Below are positions 14,066 to 20,672 of a stretch of 46,388 bases of DNA, in pieces. The position numbers were made by a program, and so were the translations under genes. Origin of the DNA: a virus; the IMG/VR virus record IMGVR_UViG_3300027976_002058, positions 1 through 46,388 of that record, one strand, 5' to 3'. Each line of letters begins with the position of its first letter. Position 1 is the first letter of the stretch. The notes below the pieces were generated by a model. That model was not told where the DNA came from and made no database searches. It saw only the letters and a list, made by a program, of their open reading frames with translations.

Positions 14066-14082
14066 AGTGTCAGTGTACCCTA
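14065..14082 (+). promoter_or_regulatory. 18-bp intergenic element, CAG type after a terminator
   Basis: Consensus copy, second exception to the AAT-after-terminator pattern. GGGTGTT pairs with AACATCC in the leader. Confidence 0.8.
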
Positions 14083-14123
14083 GAGGGTGTTGCGAAACAT
14101 CCTTGAATGCGAGAGGAACAAAA

Positions 14124-14957
14124 ATGAGTGGCTTTGCAGTTGGAACGTATGTCGGCCCGGCTGGTGTTCGTCGGCTGTCTTTTGAAGACGGGTTGGCGAA
14201 ACTGAAGGGCAAGGATCAGAAGAAGTTGGAACACAACACTTTTCTGGTGAAGGTCGATGACGAAACGCTGGGTGTGAAACTTCACAATACCATCGTTGTC
14301 TACATCTTCAAGAGTGGAATTTACCAACTCGATACGGGTGGTTGGCGCACCGTGACCACGAAGGACCGCATCAATCGCTATGGACCTGCATCGGTTCACC
14401 AGAGCAATAACATCTGGTACATCGGGGAAGGCATTTTCGAGGATGGTGTCCGGGTTGACAGTGAAGGCAAGGTGTTGACCCCGCAACGTGGCGTGAAGGA
14501 AACGGAGTCGAAGAAGCGTAAGCTGGACAAGATGGTACGCAAGTACATCAAGGGGTTCGGTGAGCATGTCATTGCCGTGGGGATGAAGACGGGAGCCAGC
14601 GTGCAATCGGAATGGAAAGTCGGAGCGTTAGCTGGGGTCCAGCCTATAGCTCCGGGGCCTGGAGACTGCTGGGCTTGCTACTTCTCTTATGGTAAGCCTG
14701 TTGAAGAGACTGCTGACCCCTTGCAAGAGCCGCTAGGCGTCCAGCACTTGCTGGAACACATGGTTGATGAAGCTGGTCCGTATTACGTTCCCAGCCTGCT
14801 TTGGAAGGCGATTGTGGTGAATCGTCACAACAACCCGCTGTTCATTTGGCAGTACATCGCCAATGAAGCGAAGCGTGGTGAATATGGGTTTCTTGATCGA
14901 ACTTTGACGGGATACTTCCGAAAGCGGAAGCCCGCCATGTTGGAACTGATGGAATAA
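14124..14957 (+). CDS. Conserved phage-type protein of unknown function, 277 aa
   Basis: GCGAGAGGAAC site. N-terminal half beta-rich (FLVKVDDETLGVKLHNTIVV); residues about 140-165 basic. C-terminal third has GDCWACYFSYG, HLLEHMVDE and YYVPSLLWKA. I recall similar GDCW/C..H..HM arrangements in large-phage hypothetical proteins (memory only). The Cys and His could bind metal. Function unknown. Confidence 0.6.
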   Translation: MSGFAVGTYVGPAGVRRLSFEDGLAKLKGKDQKKLEHNTFLVKVDDETLGVKLHNTIVVYIFKSGIYQLDTGGWRTVTTKDRINRYGPASVHQSNNIWYIGEGIFEDGVRVDSEGKVLTPQRGVKETESKKRKLDKMVRKYIKGFGEHVIAVGMKTGASVQSEWKVGALAGVQPIAPGPGDCWACYFSYGKPVEETADPLQEPLGVQHLLEHMVDEAGPYYVPSLLWKAIVVNRHNNPLFIWQYIANEAKRGEYGFLDRTLTGYFRKRKPAMLELME

Positions 14958-14958
14958 A

Positions 14959-15017
14959 AACCTGACCCTGATGACCGCTAGTGTCAGTGTACCCTAGTGA
15001 TCGTCAGGGTCTTTTGA
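14959..15017 (+). terminator. Terminator-like hairpin enclosing the element
   Basis: GACCCTGATGA (about 14963-14973) pairs with TCGTCAGGGTC (15000-15010, one G-T), followed by TTTTGATTT. The whole 18-bp element lies in the loop. RNA from upstream can form the hairpin, whereas RNA started at the element cannot. Confidence 0.7.
14979..14996 (+). promoter_or_regulatory. 18-bp intergenic element inside a hairpin loop
   Basis: Consensus copy carried in the loop of the 14959-15017 hairpin; next start 15046. Confidence 0.8.
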
Positions 15018-15045
15018 TTTACAACTTGTGAAAGGTCGGTGGACA

Positions 15046-15351
15046 ATGGGCGTGAATGCTGTTGGATTGAAAAACTTCAATCAAGAAGTGATTGAATCAG
15101 CGGAACCAGTTCTGGTGGACTTTTGGGCTGCATGGTGCGGTCCTTGCCGAGCCTTGAAACCAATTTTGGAACAAGTCTCAGCAACCGGGGCCAAGGTTGT
15201 GACGGTTAACGTTAGCGAGGAGCCTGAACTGGCTGGTCGCTATGGAATCACCTACATCCCAGCTTTGCTGGTGTTCAAGGACGGAAAACCGGGCGAGCGA
15301 ATCGTCGGGTTGAAGAAGAAGAACGAACTTCTCCAACTGATTGGTGCCTAA
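15046..15351 (+). CDS. Thioredoxin
   Basis: 101 aa with the active site WCGPC (30-34), preceded by VLVDFWAA, the cis-proline region YIPALLVFKDG (70-80) and the usual C-terminal helix. Thioredoxin reduces disulfides in the cytoplasm; phages carry it to feed ribonucleotide reduction or as polymerase processivity factor. No reductase or polymerase gene is seen here. ATG preferred; a GTG at 15028 is possible. Length matches the family (about 105). Confidence 0.93.
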   Translation: MGVNAVGLKNFNQEVIESAEPVLVDFWAAWCGPCRALKPILEQVSATGAKVVTVNVSEEPELAGRYGITYIPALLVFKDGKPGERIVGLKKKNELLQLIGA

Positions 15352-15355
15352 ACCG

Positions 15356-15398
15356 TGTGCCGCCTTCGGGCGGCTACACCTTGCGTCAGTGTACCCTA
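15356..15398 (+). promoter_or_regulatory. Hairpin plus intergenic element, TTGCGTCAG variant
   Basis: GTG(T)GCCGCC-TTCG-GGCGGC(T)AC hairpin, then TTGCGTCAGTGTACCCTA (15381-15398) without a TAG. The hairpin has no T-run, so may protect or process RNA. GGAGAAC precedes the next start. Confidence 0.7.
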
Positions 15399-15418
15399 CG
15401 GGGTAAGAAAAGGAGAAC

Positions 15419-16024
15419 ATGGTGAATGTGATTACCCGTCCCGGAAGTCTTGATCCCAGAACTCGTGTCCGTCATGGAAGAGAACGAGAGCGGCAAATTG
15501 CCGTTGCTTTGAAAGATCAGATCGGACTGCCGATTATTGATGCGACTGAGTTTGAGGACAAAGAACGTAAGGTTGACCGTTGGATTGCTTATCCAACTGG
15601 TCGAGTTGCGTTGCAAATCAAATACCGAGAAGTTGGCGAAGACCTGTTGTTTGAGGTCTACGACAAATTCTTCGATTGGGACGATCCCAAGAACAAGCTG
15701 GGTCGTGATATGTTTGGTGACGCCAAAGAGTACGCCGTGCTTCTGGCTGATCGACATACGGTTGTGATGGTGCCAACCCAACTGGCCAAGGATACCGTAG
15801 CCAAGATGACTCAGAATGCCCGGCGAGACGGGTTCTCAGTTGTTGGGGCGGTGAGTTCGACGCTTCGCTACTATGTCCACGGGCTGAAGCTGGAGTTGAA
15901 GATTCAGAAAGACCCCGGAGATGGTCGCCAGAAGATGGTTGCCTACATTCCAGCCAGCTACTTTATCGCCGAATCGCAAGCCAAGGTTTACCAAGTGGCA
16001 CTGCCGAAAAAATGGCAATCGTAG
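15419..16024 (+). CDS. PD-(D/E)XK-like nuclease domain protein, 201 aa
   Basis: Behind AGGAGAAC. A basic helix RHGRERERQIAVALKD (19-34) leads to KVDRWIAYPTGRVALQIKYRE (51-71): Asp53 and Gln66-x-Lys68 after a hydrophobic strand match the core of PD-(D/E)XK nucleases (D...QXK subtype), preceded by Glu49. Later DKFFDWDDP and an Ala/Val-rich strand. Could be a small endonuclease or Holliday resolvase-type enzyme, which would fit the RuvB-like motor at 347, but the two are far apart. Stop is the element's TAG. Confidence 0.55.
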   Translation: MVNVITRPGSLDPRTRVRHGRERERQIAVALKDQIGLPIIDATEFEDKERKVDRWIAYPTGRVALQIKYREVGEDLLFEVYDKFFDWDDPKNKLGRDMFGDAKEYAVLLADRHTVVMVPTQLAKDTVAKMTQNARRDGFSVVGAVSSTLRYYVHGLKLELKIQKDPGDGRQKMVAYIPASYFIAESQAKVYQVALPKKWQS

Positions 16025-16039
16025 TGTCAGTGTACCCTA
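16022..16039 (+). promoter_or_regulatory. 18-bp intergenic element, CAG type
   Basis: Consensus; TAG stops the nuclease-like gene. ACGGGG pairs with CCCCGT downstream in the leader. Confidence 0.8.
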
Positions 16040-16073
16040 CGGGGTGTGAAACGATTCATTCCCCGTAGGAGTC

Positions 16074-16298
16074 ATGATGAGTATTGATCGCCAACTTGTG
16101 AAGGGCGTAACAACCACCGACGTTGCGGAAGTTGTGAAGGTGGGTGAGGCCATTCGCTACATTGAATCCTGCGGGTGGCTGCTCAAACGACGTGCCAGGG
16201 GCAGCTACTACTTTCGGAATGAAAACGCCAATGAAGGTCAGCGTGACATGACTTTTTCGTTGGCAGAACTTCGGGAGGCTTACCACAATGGATGGTAA
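16074..16298 (+). CDS. YcfA/HicA-like small protein, 74 aa
   Basis: ATG ATG start behind GTAGGAG; either could be used. VGEAIRYIESCGWLLKRRAR...YYFRNE looks like the helix-strand-strand start of a HicA/YcfA-type RNA-binding fold (usual: helix then GW...R.KGSH..Y), but the catalytic His is not seen at the expected place (RGSYYFR). No HicB partner adjacent. Tentative. Confidence 0.5.
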   Translation: MMSIDRQLVKGVTTTDVAEVVKVGEAIRYIESCGWLLKRRARGSYYFRNENANEGQRDMTFSLAELREAYHNGW

Positions 16299-16339
16299 AG
16301 TCAGAATAAGTCATGGAATGACAAAAAGGTGTCTGGTAT

Positions 16340-16404
16340 TGCCCAATGCTGCCCAATGCTGCCCTTTATTGACTCCATATACCATACTCCTATGGTATAT
16401 GGAG
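16340..16404 (+). other. Tandem 11-mer and perfect 13-bp hairpin
   Basis: GCCCAATGCT is repeated directly (16341-16361). CTCCATATACCAT (16373-16385) pairs perfectly with ATGGTATATGGAG (16392-16404) around ACTCCT. No T-run, so possibly an RNase III-type site or operator. Confidence 0.65.
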
Positions 16405-16415
16405 AAGAGATTGTC

Positions 16416-16433
16416 TAGTGTAAGTGTACCCTG
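16416..16433 (+). promoter_or_regulatory. 18-bp intergenic element, TAAGTG variant
   Basis: TAGTGTAAGTGTACCCTG, intermediate between the AAT and CAG types; leads into a non-coding stretch. Confidence 0.8.
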
Positions 16434-16688
16434 GAGGGTGTAACCGAAAATTACAACACCCTGCACGGGTGGAACGCCGAGAGCCACAGGAGTAAGTACA
16501 GAACGTGTCCTGAAAGGATCGACCCGGAATAAGTCGATAGGACAGAGTGCGAAGGTAAGAGGGTAAGCCCCTCCCACAATATCGCTCTGAATCAGTGTGG
16601 CCACACTGAGTCCAATCGAACGAAGAAAGGGCAGTGCTGAAACGACTGGACGGGTGAAAGTCAGCCACTTGCTTTTGCATAGTGCATC
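16434..16688 (+). ncRNA. Candidate structured RNA, about 250 nt
   Basis: Own element in front, terminator behind and no gene. Several stems: GGGTGT/ACACCC at the 5' end, TCGAC-...-GTCGA (about 16518-16538), the palindrome CAGTGTGG/CCACACTG (16594-16609), GACT/AGTC near the end (GGGTGAAAGTC). I cannot match it to RNase P, tmRNA or a known phage RNA by eye. Confidence 0.5.
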
Positions 16689-16689
16689 A

Positions 16690-16724
16690 AAAAACCGAAG
16701 GGGACGCCCTTCGGTTTTTCTTTT
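16690..16724 (+). terminator. Rho-independent terminator
   Basis: AAAAACCGAAGGG-GACG-CCCTTCGGTTTTT, then CTTTTT. Confidence 0.9.
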
Positions 16725-16734
16725 TAATTTTGTG

Positions 16735-16752
16735 TAGTGTAATTGTACCCTA
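16735..16752 (+). promoter_or_regulatory. 18-bp intergenic element, AAT type after a terminator
   Basis: TAGTGTAATTGTACCCTA; downstream region to 16858 has only tiny frames. Confidence 0.85.
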
Positions 16753-16791
16753 ACTGACGAAGATGAATAATGCTTAGAAAAGGTGTGTGTC

Positions 16792-16854
16792 ATGGTTTTT
16801 TTGCGAGACGTTCGATTTCATGCCGAAGCCGCATTGCTGCGACGAGCGTTGTAG
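16792..16854 (+). CDS. Possible 20-aa peptide
   Basis: MVFLRDVRFHAEAALLRRAL with AAGG about 10 bases upstream. Only a short, basic amphipathic peptide; support is weak. Confidence 0.25.
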   Translation: MVFLRDVRFHAEAALLRRAL

Positions 16855-16857
16855 TTG

Positions 16858-16875
16858 TAGTGTCAGTGTACCCTA
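16858..16875 (+). promoter_or_regulatory. 18-bp intergenic element, CAG type
   Basis: Consensus copy 106 bases after the AAT copy at 16735; next start 16914 with GAAAGGAAAT. Confidence 0.8.
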
Positions 16876-16913
16876 GTGGTCGTTACGAACAAACCTCCTT
16901 GAAAGGAAATGCG

Positions 16914-17336
16914 ATGATAAACAATCTTCTGAAACTGGCAATTGCGAATTCTTTTGGCAAAGACACGAAGGAATTCAAGGCCACACCCGGCACTCACAAT
17001 GTCGATCAGGTCGTCACCTTGCGAATCAAAGGTCAGATCAAGAAGGCTTTAGATGGTGAATACACGCCAACCGTGGACATTCCACTCCTTCCGACGCTGG
17101 CCCTGTTGCTGGAAAAGTCGGGGTTCCAGCGGGAACTGTCCAAGAAGCTGTTGGTCGAAGCAATGACCGAAGCCCTGTCGTGGGGTGACAAGGCTTCGGA
17201 AGATATCGAATCCAAAACGAAGGACATTCAGGAGGCAATGGCGCATGTTCGGGAAATCACCAACAAGCTGCCAAAGAAGACCAAGAGCGGGGCAACCACG
17301 GTCAAGGTCAGCATCGAAGAAGTCAATGCGCCCTAG
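16914..17336 (+). CDS. Conserved phage-type hypothetical protein, 140 aa
   Basis: MINNLLKLAIANSFGKDTK...; middle VTLRIKGQIKKALDGEYTPT followed by VDIPLLPTLALLLEKSG, then a long helix. I recall similar short proteins in large phages but no function. Followed by a terminator. Confidence 0.6.
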   Translation: MINNLLKLAIANSFGKDTKEFKATPGTHNVDQVVTLRIKGQIKKALDGEYTPTVDIPLLPTLALLLEKSGFQRELSKKLLVEAMTEALSWGDKASEDIESKTKDIQEAMAHVREITNKLPKKTKSGATTVKVSIEEVNAP

Positions 17337-17371
17337 GCGGTTGCCGTGGTCGAACAGATCTAGTCGGGAGG

Positions 17372-17400
17372 ACGGGCAGCAATGCCCGTTCTTTTTCTTT
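17372..17400 (+). terminator. Rho-independent terminator
   Basis: ACGGGCA-GCAA-TGCCCGT then TCTTTTTCTTT. The same stem-loop reappears at 22858. Confidence 0.85.
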
Positions 17401-17408
17401 GTTTTGTT

Positions 17409-17426
17409 TAGTGTAATTGTACCCCA
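17409..17426 (+). promoter_or_regulatory. 18-bp intergenic element, AAT type, CCCCA end
   Basis: TAGTGTAATTGTACCCCA after a terminator. The 86 bases to the next element have only tiny frames and a repeated CTATCTGAGGAT. Confidence 0.8.
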
Positions 17427-17512
17427 AGGGTTACGAACACGATGAAGCGATCTTGATTCTATCTGAGGATATGGCAAGATCACCATACTATCTGAGGATG
17501 TGAGGCATTCAT

Positions 17513-17530
17513 TAGTGTCGGTGTACCCTA
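17513..17530 (+). promoter_or_regulatory. 18-bp intergenic element, TCGGTG variant
   Basis: TAGTGTCGGTGTACCCTA, the only copy with CGG in the centre; leads to the micropeptide at 17546. Confidence 0.75.
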
Positions 17531-17545
17531 GTGGTCGCAGACAAG

Positions 17546-17629
17546 ATGATCGGAATGTCACGGTTACGCTGTACTTGTCCTGGCAAGGAACCGCATACGC
17601 CGAGTGACCAGGACATAAGCGTTACCTAA
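17546..17629 (+). CDS. Micropeptide MIGMS-2, 27 aa
   Basis: MIGMSRLRCTCPGKEPHTPS.... Shares start context and MIGMS with the 18-aa frame at 5719. Two Cys in CTCPG. Too short to classify; stops 12 bases before the next gene's ATG. Confidence 0.4.
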   Translation: MIGMSRLRCTCPGKEPHTPSDQDISVT

Positions 17630-17641
17630 CAGGAGAAGACA

Positions 17642-17917
17642 ATGACCGTAGCAATTCAGGACATTCGAAAGTTGGCAGCGCTCGACATCGCAATCCAAAT
17701 CGATGAATCGGGGGACGTGTCAACGCCGGATGGTGGCTGGGATTCCTGGCTAATAAACGGGATCGGGTCGGACGACGTGTGCAAAATGTTCGGCGAGCCA
17801 GTCGAGGAAAATCAAGACGGCTGGTCAGAAGCAATGAAGGCAAAACTCATTGCCTATAACGAAGCAGGGCTTGCGGCTTCTCGTGGGATTGCGGCTTCTC
17901 ATCTACTTGAAGAATGA
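17642..17917 (+). CDS. Hypothetical protein, 91 aa
   Basis: MTVAIQDIRKLAALDIAIQI... behind ACAGGAGAAG; contains GWDSWLINGIGSDDVCKMFG. A direct repeat GCGGCTTCTCGTGGGATT/GCGGCTTCTCAT codes the AASRGIAASH tail. Function unknown. Confidence 0.6.
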   Translation: MTVAIQDIRKLAALDIAIQIDESGDVSTPDGGWDSWLINGIGSDDVCKMFGEPVEENQDGWSEAMKAKLIAYNEAGLAASRGIAASHLLEE

Positions 17918-17957
17918 TAATCGAGGACAAAGTTCGAGGAAGGTCGCCGTTGGCTTT

Positions 17958-17975
17958 AAGTGTCATTGTACCCTA
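17958..17975 (+). promoter_or_regulatory. Intergenic element, TCATTG variant
   Basis: AAGTGTCATTGTACCCTA; lacks TAG because no gene stops here. Only tiny frames to 18060. Confidence 0.65.
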
Positions 17976-18060
17976 CTGTTTGACTACGAGGATGCGGGCA
18001 ATGTGTTCCGAGAGTCTTTGCAATCAAGTCCCTGCTTGATGCAGAGAAACAAGAAAAAGC

Positions 18061-18078
18061 TAGTGTCAGTGTACCCTA
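18061..18078 (+). promoter_or_regulatory. 18-bp intergenic element, CAG type
   Basis: Consensus; GTGGGT-GTGA-AACCCAC makes a clear leader hairpin before the 18115 start. Confidence 0.82.
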
Positions 18079-18114
18079 GTGGGTGTGAAACCCACTTCGA
18101 CAAAAGAGAACACA

Positions 18115-18468
18115 ATGAAAACTGCGAAAGTGCCTCAGCGAAACCAACGACTCTACCGATGTTGGAACGGCGAACTGGAAACAGTGCTGTTCCGAGAACA
18201 AAGCATTGCCGCACACTACTGGCAACCAGGTGCGTATGCTGAATCGTGGACAGTGTTCGACCCTAAGAACTCACGACGTATCTCGTGCAGCATCGGCAGC
18301 TACTTCACCACGATAACGGAAGCATGGAAGGCTGAACTCAAGAGCTACCAAGACGGCCTGAAGGCCCAACGGTTGGTTCTGAAGAAAGCCCGGCAAGAGA
18401 TTGTCGAAACCAAAGCGATGATTGTTCGACTGAAGGAACTGGTTGCCAGTAGTGTCAGTGTACCCTAA
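18115..18468 (+). CDS. Hypothetical protein, 117 aa, ends inside the element
   Basis: MKTAKVPQRNQRLYRCWNGE..., then a long C-terminal helix. Its frame misses the first TAG of the element and stops at CCC TAA (18466-18468), so it ends SSVSVP from element sequence. Function unknown. Confidence 0.65.
   Translation: MKTAKVPQRNQRLYRCWNGELETVLFREQSIAAHYWQPGAYAESWTVFDPKNSRRISCSIGSYFTTITEAWKAELKSYQDGLKAQRLVLKKARQEIVETKAMIVRLKELVASSVSVP
18450..18467 (+). promoter_or_regulatory. 18-bp intergenic element, CAG type
   Basis: Consensus; supplies the TAA stop of the 117-aa gene and starts the structured leader that follows. Confidence 0.8.
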
Positions 18469-18600
18469 AGGGTGCAGTCAACCCGGCAACGCTCGAAAAA
18501 TTCTAGGCAAGTACAGCGTAACCGTGACATTCCGATCATCCTGTCTACCACCCATCGGGTCAAAGGGGATAGAGAGTCGGGTTGATTGCACTTTTTATCT
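18469..18600 (+). ncRNA. Candidate structured leader or small RNA, about 125 nt
   Basis: GTGCAGTCAACCCG (18472-18485) pairs over 14 bases with CGGGTTGATTGCAC (18578-18591, one G-T), followed by TTTTTATC. The 5' end made at the element would thus pair with a terminator-like 3' end, enclosing about 90 nt. Either a free small RNA or an attenuator in front of the 77-aa gene. Confidence 0.5.
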
Positions 18601-18620
18601 TCCACTGCGAAAGGGTTGCC

Positions 18621-18854
18621 ATGATTCAGTCCGTCACTTTATACGAAACCAAAGGACAGCAGTTTCGCACCTTCCAGAAGGCTGTTGACCATCGTGAGAA
18701 CTTGATTGAGAAGTTCCTACGAACCCGGCCCGGCTTCGAGAACATGCCCAACCGGGATCGAATCAAGTTCATTCAGTCAATCCTTGACAACCGCAACGAA
18801 TTGATCGACCTGTTGAGTTATGACGACATAGCACCAGAAAATGACGACGATTAG
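18621..18854 (+). CDS. Hypothetical protein, 77 aa
   Basis: MIQSVTLYETKGQQFRTFQK..., helical with acidic end (APENDDD). GCGAAAGGGTTGCC upstream. Stop is the element's TAG. Family unknown. Confidence 0.6.
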   Translation: MIQSVTLYETKGQQFRTFQKAVDHRENLIEKFLRTRPGFENMPNRDRIKFIQSILDNRNELIDLLSYDDIAPENDDD

Positions 18855-18869
18855 TGTCAGTGTACCCTA
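18852..18869 (+). promoter_or_regulatory. 18-bp intergenic element, CAG type
   Basis: Consensus; TAG stops the 77-aa gene; next frame starts 18889 with AAAGGAACC. Confidence 0.8.
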
Positions 18870-18888
18870 GTGCGTGAAAGGAACCAAC

Positions 18889-18960
18889 ATGCAGATCAGC
18901 ATTTACAGTAGCAACACTACTGGCGAAAAAGACGACGTTGCATTCGTCATCGACGAATGA
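18889..18960 (+). CDS. Small protein, 23 aa
   Basis: MQISIYSSNTTGEKDDVAFV to IDE, with a good AAAGG site at proper distance. Probably a truncated or genuinely tiny product. After it, GGGCTGGA pairs with TCCAGCCC. Confidence 0.4.
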   Translation: MQISIYSSNTTGEKDDVAFVIDE

Positions 18961-19058
18961 AGGAAGGTAAGGGCCAGCGAGGGGCTGGACATCAACAGCA
19001 GAGGGTTCCAGCCCAACGCCATTGATGCCCCACGGTGGCACCTGCCAAAAAAAACAAA

Positions 19059-19076
19059 CAGGGTACAAATACACTT
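19059..19076 (-). promoter_or_regulatory. Inverted intergenic element, ATT type
   Basis: Read on the minus strand: AAGTGTATTTGTACCCTG. It lies back to back with the plus copy at 19076, so the pair would fire divergently. A run of T follows it on the minus strand and no minus gene is evident. Confidence 0.7.
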
Positions 19077-19093
19077 AGTCTAATTGTACCCTA
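19076..19093 (+). promoter_or_regulatory. 18-bp intergenic element, AAT type
   Basis: TAGTCTAATTGTACCCTA; next start 19129. Confidence 0.8.
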
Positions 19094-19128
19094 TGGGGTG
19101 TAAAGCAAACCTTCTACGAGAGAACAAG

Positions 19129-19329
19129 ATGGCACGCAAGACAAAAGAAGAAAAGCGAATTGAAACCGCCGCCGAAGCCGCCTTCAACAAGGTCGGCAAT
19201 CGTCGCCAGTTCAACATCATGGACTTGGGCAAGATTCACGCTGCGGGAATTGCTGCGGGCAAGGCCGGGCAGGACATTGAAGTCGCCGTGAGTGCTGCCT
19301 GTGACCAATTCGAGATCAAAGACGCCTAG
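19129..19329 (+). CDS. Hypothetical small protein, 66 aa
   Basis: MARKTKEEKRIETAAEAAFN..., Ala/Lys-rich helices (FNIMDLGKIHAAGIAAGKAG). ACGAGAGAAC site. Could be a small nucleoid-type protein; unproven. Confidence 0.6.
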   Translation: MARKTKEEKRIETAAEAAFNKVGNRRQFNIMDLGKIHAAGIAAGKAGQDIEVAVSAACDQFEIKDA

Positions 19330-19344
19330 CGTCAGTGTACCCTA
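19327..19344 (+). promoter_or_regulatory. 18-bp intergenic element, TAGCGTCAG variant
   Basis: TAGCGTCAGTGTACCCTA; with the preceding bases it forms the small palindrome GACGC-CTA-GCGTC. TAG stops the 66-aa gene. Confidence 0.78.
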
Positions 19345-19382
19345 TGGGGTGTGAAGAACATTTAACCCTGCGAGAAACAAAC

Positions 19383-19769
19383 ATGCCGATTCAACTAAAC
19401 GAACTTGCTCATTTTACAGGAAGCGAAAGATGGTTTCGCCACTGGTTTGGCGGGGCGCTTCATTACACCGAAGGTGTGCATTACCTTGCTGAAAATGGTG
19501 CTGCGTGGCTGGTTGATGCCATTGCATCACATCAGCTTGATCCAAAGCTCAAAAAGGGTGATCTGCGTGACTTTCAGCTTTGGACGCTGGAAGTCACAGG
19601 TTCCAAAGGCGTGTTGACAGTCAGAGCCGACACCGACGTGCCGCCTGCAATCACTCAGGAAATCGAATACACGGACTTTCCCGAAGGAAAGCTCCAGTTA
19701 TATGCTGAACTTGGCAGCATCGACGGAGTGAATACACATCGAGTTCTCATGCTGACCAGCGAACGATAG
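19383..19769 (+). CDS. DUF6876-like protein, 128 aa
   Basis: LNELAHFTGSERWFRHWFGG, YTEGVHYLAENGAAWLVDAI and YTDFPEGKLQLYAELG follow a pattern I recognise as DUF6876, a family of unknown function on plasmids, phages and genomes including planctomycetes and cyanobacteria. The invariant aromatic/His residues suggest a conserved pocket. GCGAGAAAC site; stop is the element's TAG. Confidence 0.72.
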   Translation: MPIQLNELAHFTGSERWFRHWFGGALHYTEGVHYLAENGAAWLVDAIASHQLDPKLKKGDLRDFQLWTLEVTGSKGVLTVRADTDVPPAITQEIEYTDFPEGKLQLYAELGSIDGVNTHRVLMLTSER

Positions 19770-19784
19770 TGTCAGTGTACCCTA
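19767..19784 (+). promoter_or_regulatory. 18-bp intergenic element, CAG type
   Basis: Consensus; TAG stops the DUF6876-like gene; a 254-base gene-poor stretch follows. Confidence 0.8.
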
Positions 19785-20038
19785 CAAAACATGCGACGAG
19801 GCCGCTCAAGTGGTATTGCAGTATTGCCTGAGCCTAACCATGAGGAGAGAAAAACCAATGAATGGCTAATTCCCCGAAGATGACAAATGGGTGATGCACC
19901 AAGCCCTTGCCTAGTGAATCACACTGCAATGTGATTGATGCGGAACAGGAAACCATTGCAAAGCCTTGCTGTTTAGGGGCGACCATTCGGAATGTCGCAA
20001 AACTTATCCGTGCCGAACTGGTAAATAAAGGGGGAAAC
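19785..20038 (+). other. Gene-poor stretch with a three-residue minigene
   Basis: The only good ribosome site (AGGAGAGAAAAACC) precedes ATG AAT GGC TAA at 19858-19869 (Met-Asn-Gly). The same ribosome-site string precedes another three-residue frame at 21256. AATCACA-CTGCAA-TGTGATT forms a hairpin near 19917. Otherwise I see no gene here. Confidence 0.45.
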
Positions 20039-20221
20039 ATGAATCAGAGAGAATTAGAAAACAGGCTGGAAAGAGTCGTCGATGACTTCAGTGATTGGAA
20101 AAAAATCTATGGTGAAACCGTACCGGCTTGGCATGAAGAACCAAAAGATCGTCAAGAAGCACGCCAAAAGTTCACCGAACAAATTGCAAGACTGCGAAAG
20201 CAGATTGCTGAACTGGTCTAG
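20039..20221 (+). CDS. Hypothetical helical protein, 60 aa
   Basis: MNQRELENRLERVVDDFSDW ... LRKQIAELV: two charged helices, probably a coiled-coil dimer. AAAGGGGGAAAC site. Stop overlaps the next element. Confidence 0.6.
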   Translation: MNQRELENRLERVVDDFSDWKKIYGETVPAWHEEPKDRQEARQKFTEQIARLRKQIAELV

Positions 20222-20236
20222 TGTCAGTGTACCCTA
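20219..20236 (+). promoter_or_regulatory. 18-bp intergenic element, CAG type
   Basis: Consensus; TAG stops the 60-aa gene; next start 20275. Confidence 0.8.
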
Positions 20237-20274
20237 TGGGGTGTGAAGAACATCAAACCCTTGCGAGAATGAAC

Positions 20275-20646
20275 ATGACGAATGCCGACCTGAACGCCAA
20301 GATCGAAGAGTTTGTGAAGGCCGCTGACGAAGTGTCGGCAGCGCATTGGGCACGTCAAGGCTTCACCTTTGCCAAGTCGCCCCTGCATCGTGCTGACTAT
20401 ATCAGCAGCAAATGGGTGCGTGTGGTGACGCTGGACGTGCCACACGAAGGCGAACCGGAGGTGTCATCGGTTTACGCCTTCATCGCTTTACAAGACGGTC
20501 ACACGAAGACGCTGGGAACGCTCAAGGCTGGCGACATTCACAAGCCAGCCGGGTTCAAAGCTCCCGCCAAGCACGCACGGGGCAACGTCTTCAACGATGA
20601 CTTCCGCAAGACAATCATGCCGAACGGCATCGTTTATCTGAAGTAG
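20275..20646 (+). CDS. Hypothetical protein, 123 aa
   Basis: MTNADLNAKIEEFVKAADEV... then WVRVVTLDVPHEGEPEVSSV and FKAPAKHARGNVFND. The second ATG is chosen for its distance from GCGAG. Resembles remembered phage hypothetical proteins; function unknown. Confidence 0.62.
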   Translation: MTNADLNAKIEEFVKAADEVSAAHWARQGFTFAKSPLHRADYISSKWVRVVTLDVPHEGEPEVSSVYAFIALQDGHTKTLGTLKAGDIHKPAGFKAPAKHARGNVFNDDFRKTIMPNGIVYLK

Positions 20647-20672
20647 TGTCAGTTTATCTGAAGTAGTGTCAG
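20633..20672 (+). repeat. 20-bp tandem duplication including a partial element
   Basis: GTTTATCTGAAGTAGTGTCA occurs twice in a row, so a truncated element (TAGTGTCAG, 20644-20652) precedes the full one. Its TAG stops the 123-aa gene. A recent slip or recombination at the element. Confidence 0.85.

Noticed and set aside
16434-16688. RNase P RNA or group II intron
   Set aside because: The invariant GAGGAAAGTC and domain V signatures are not present.
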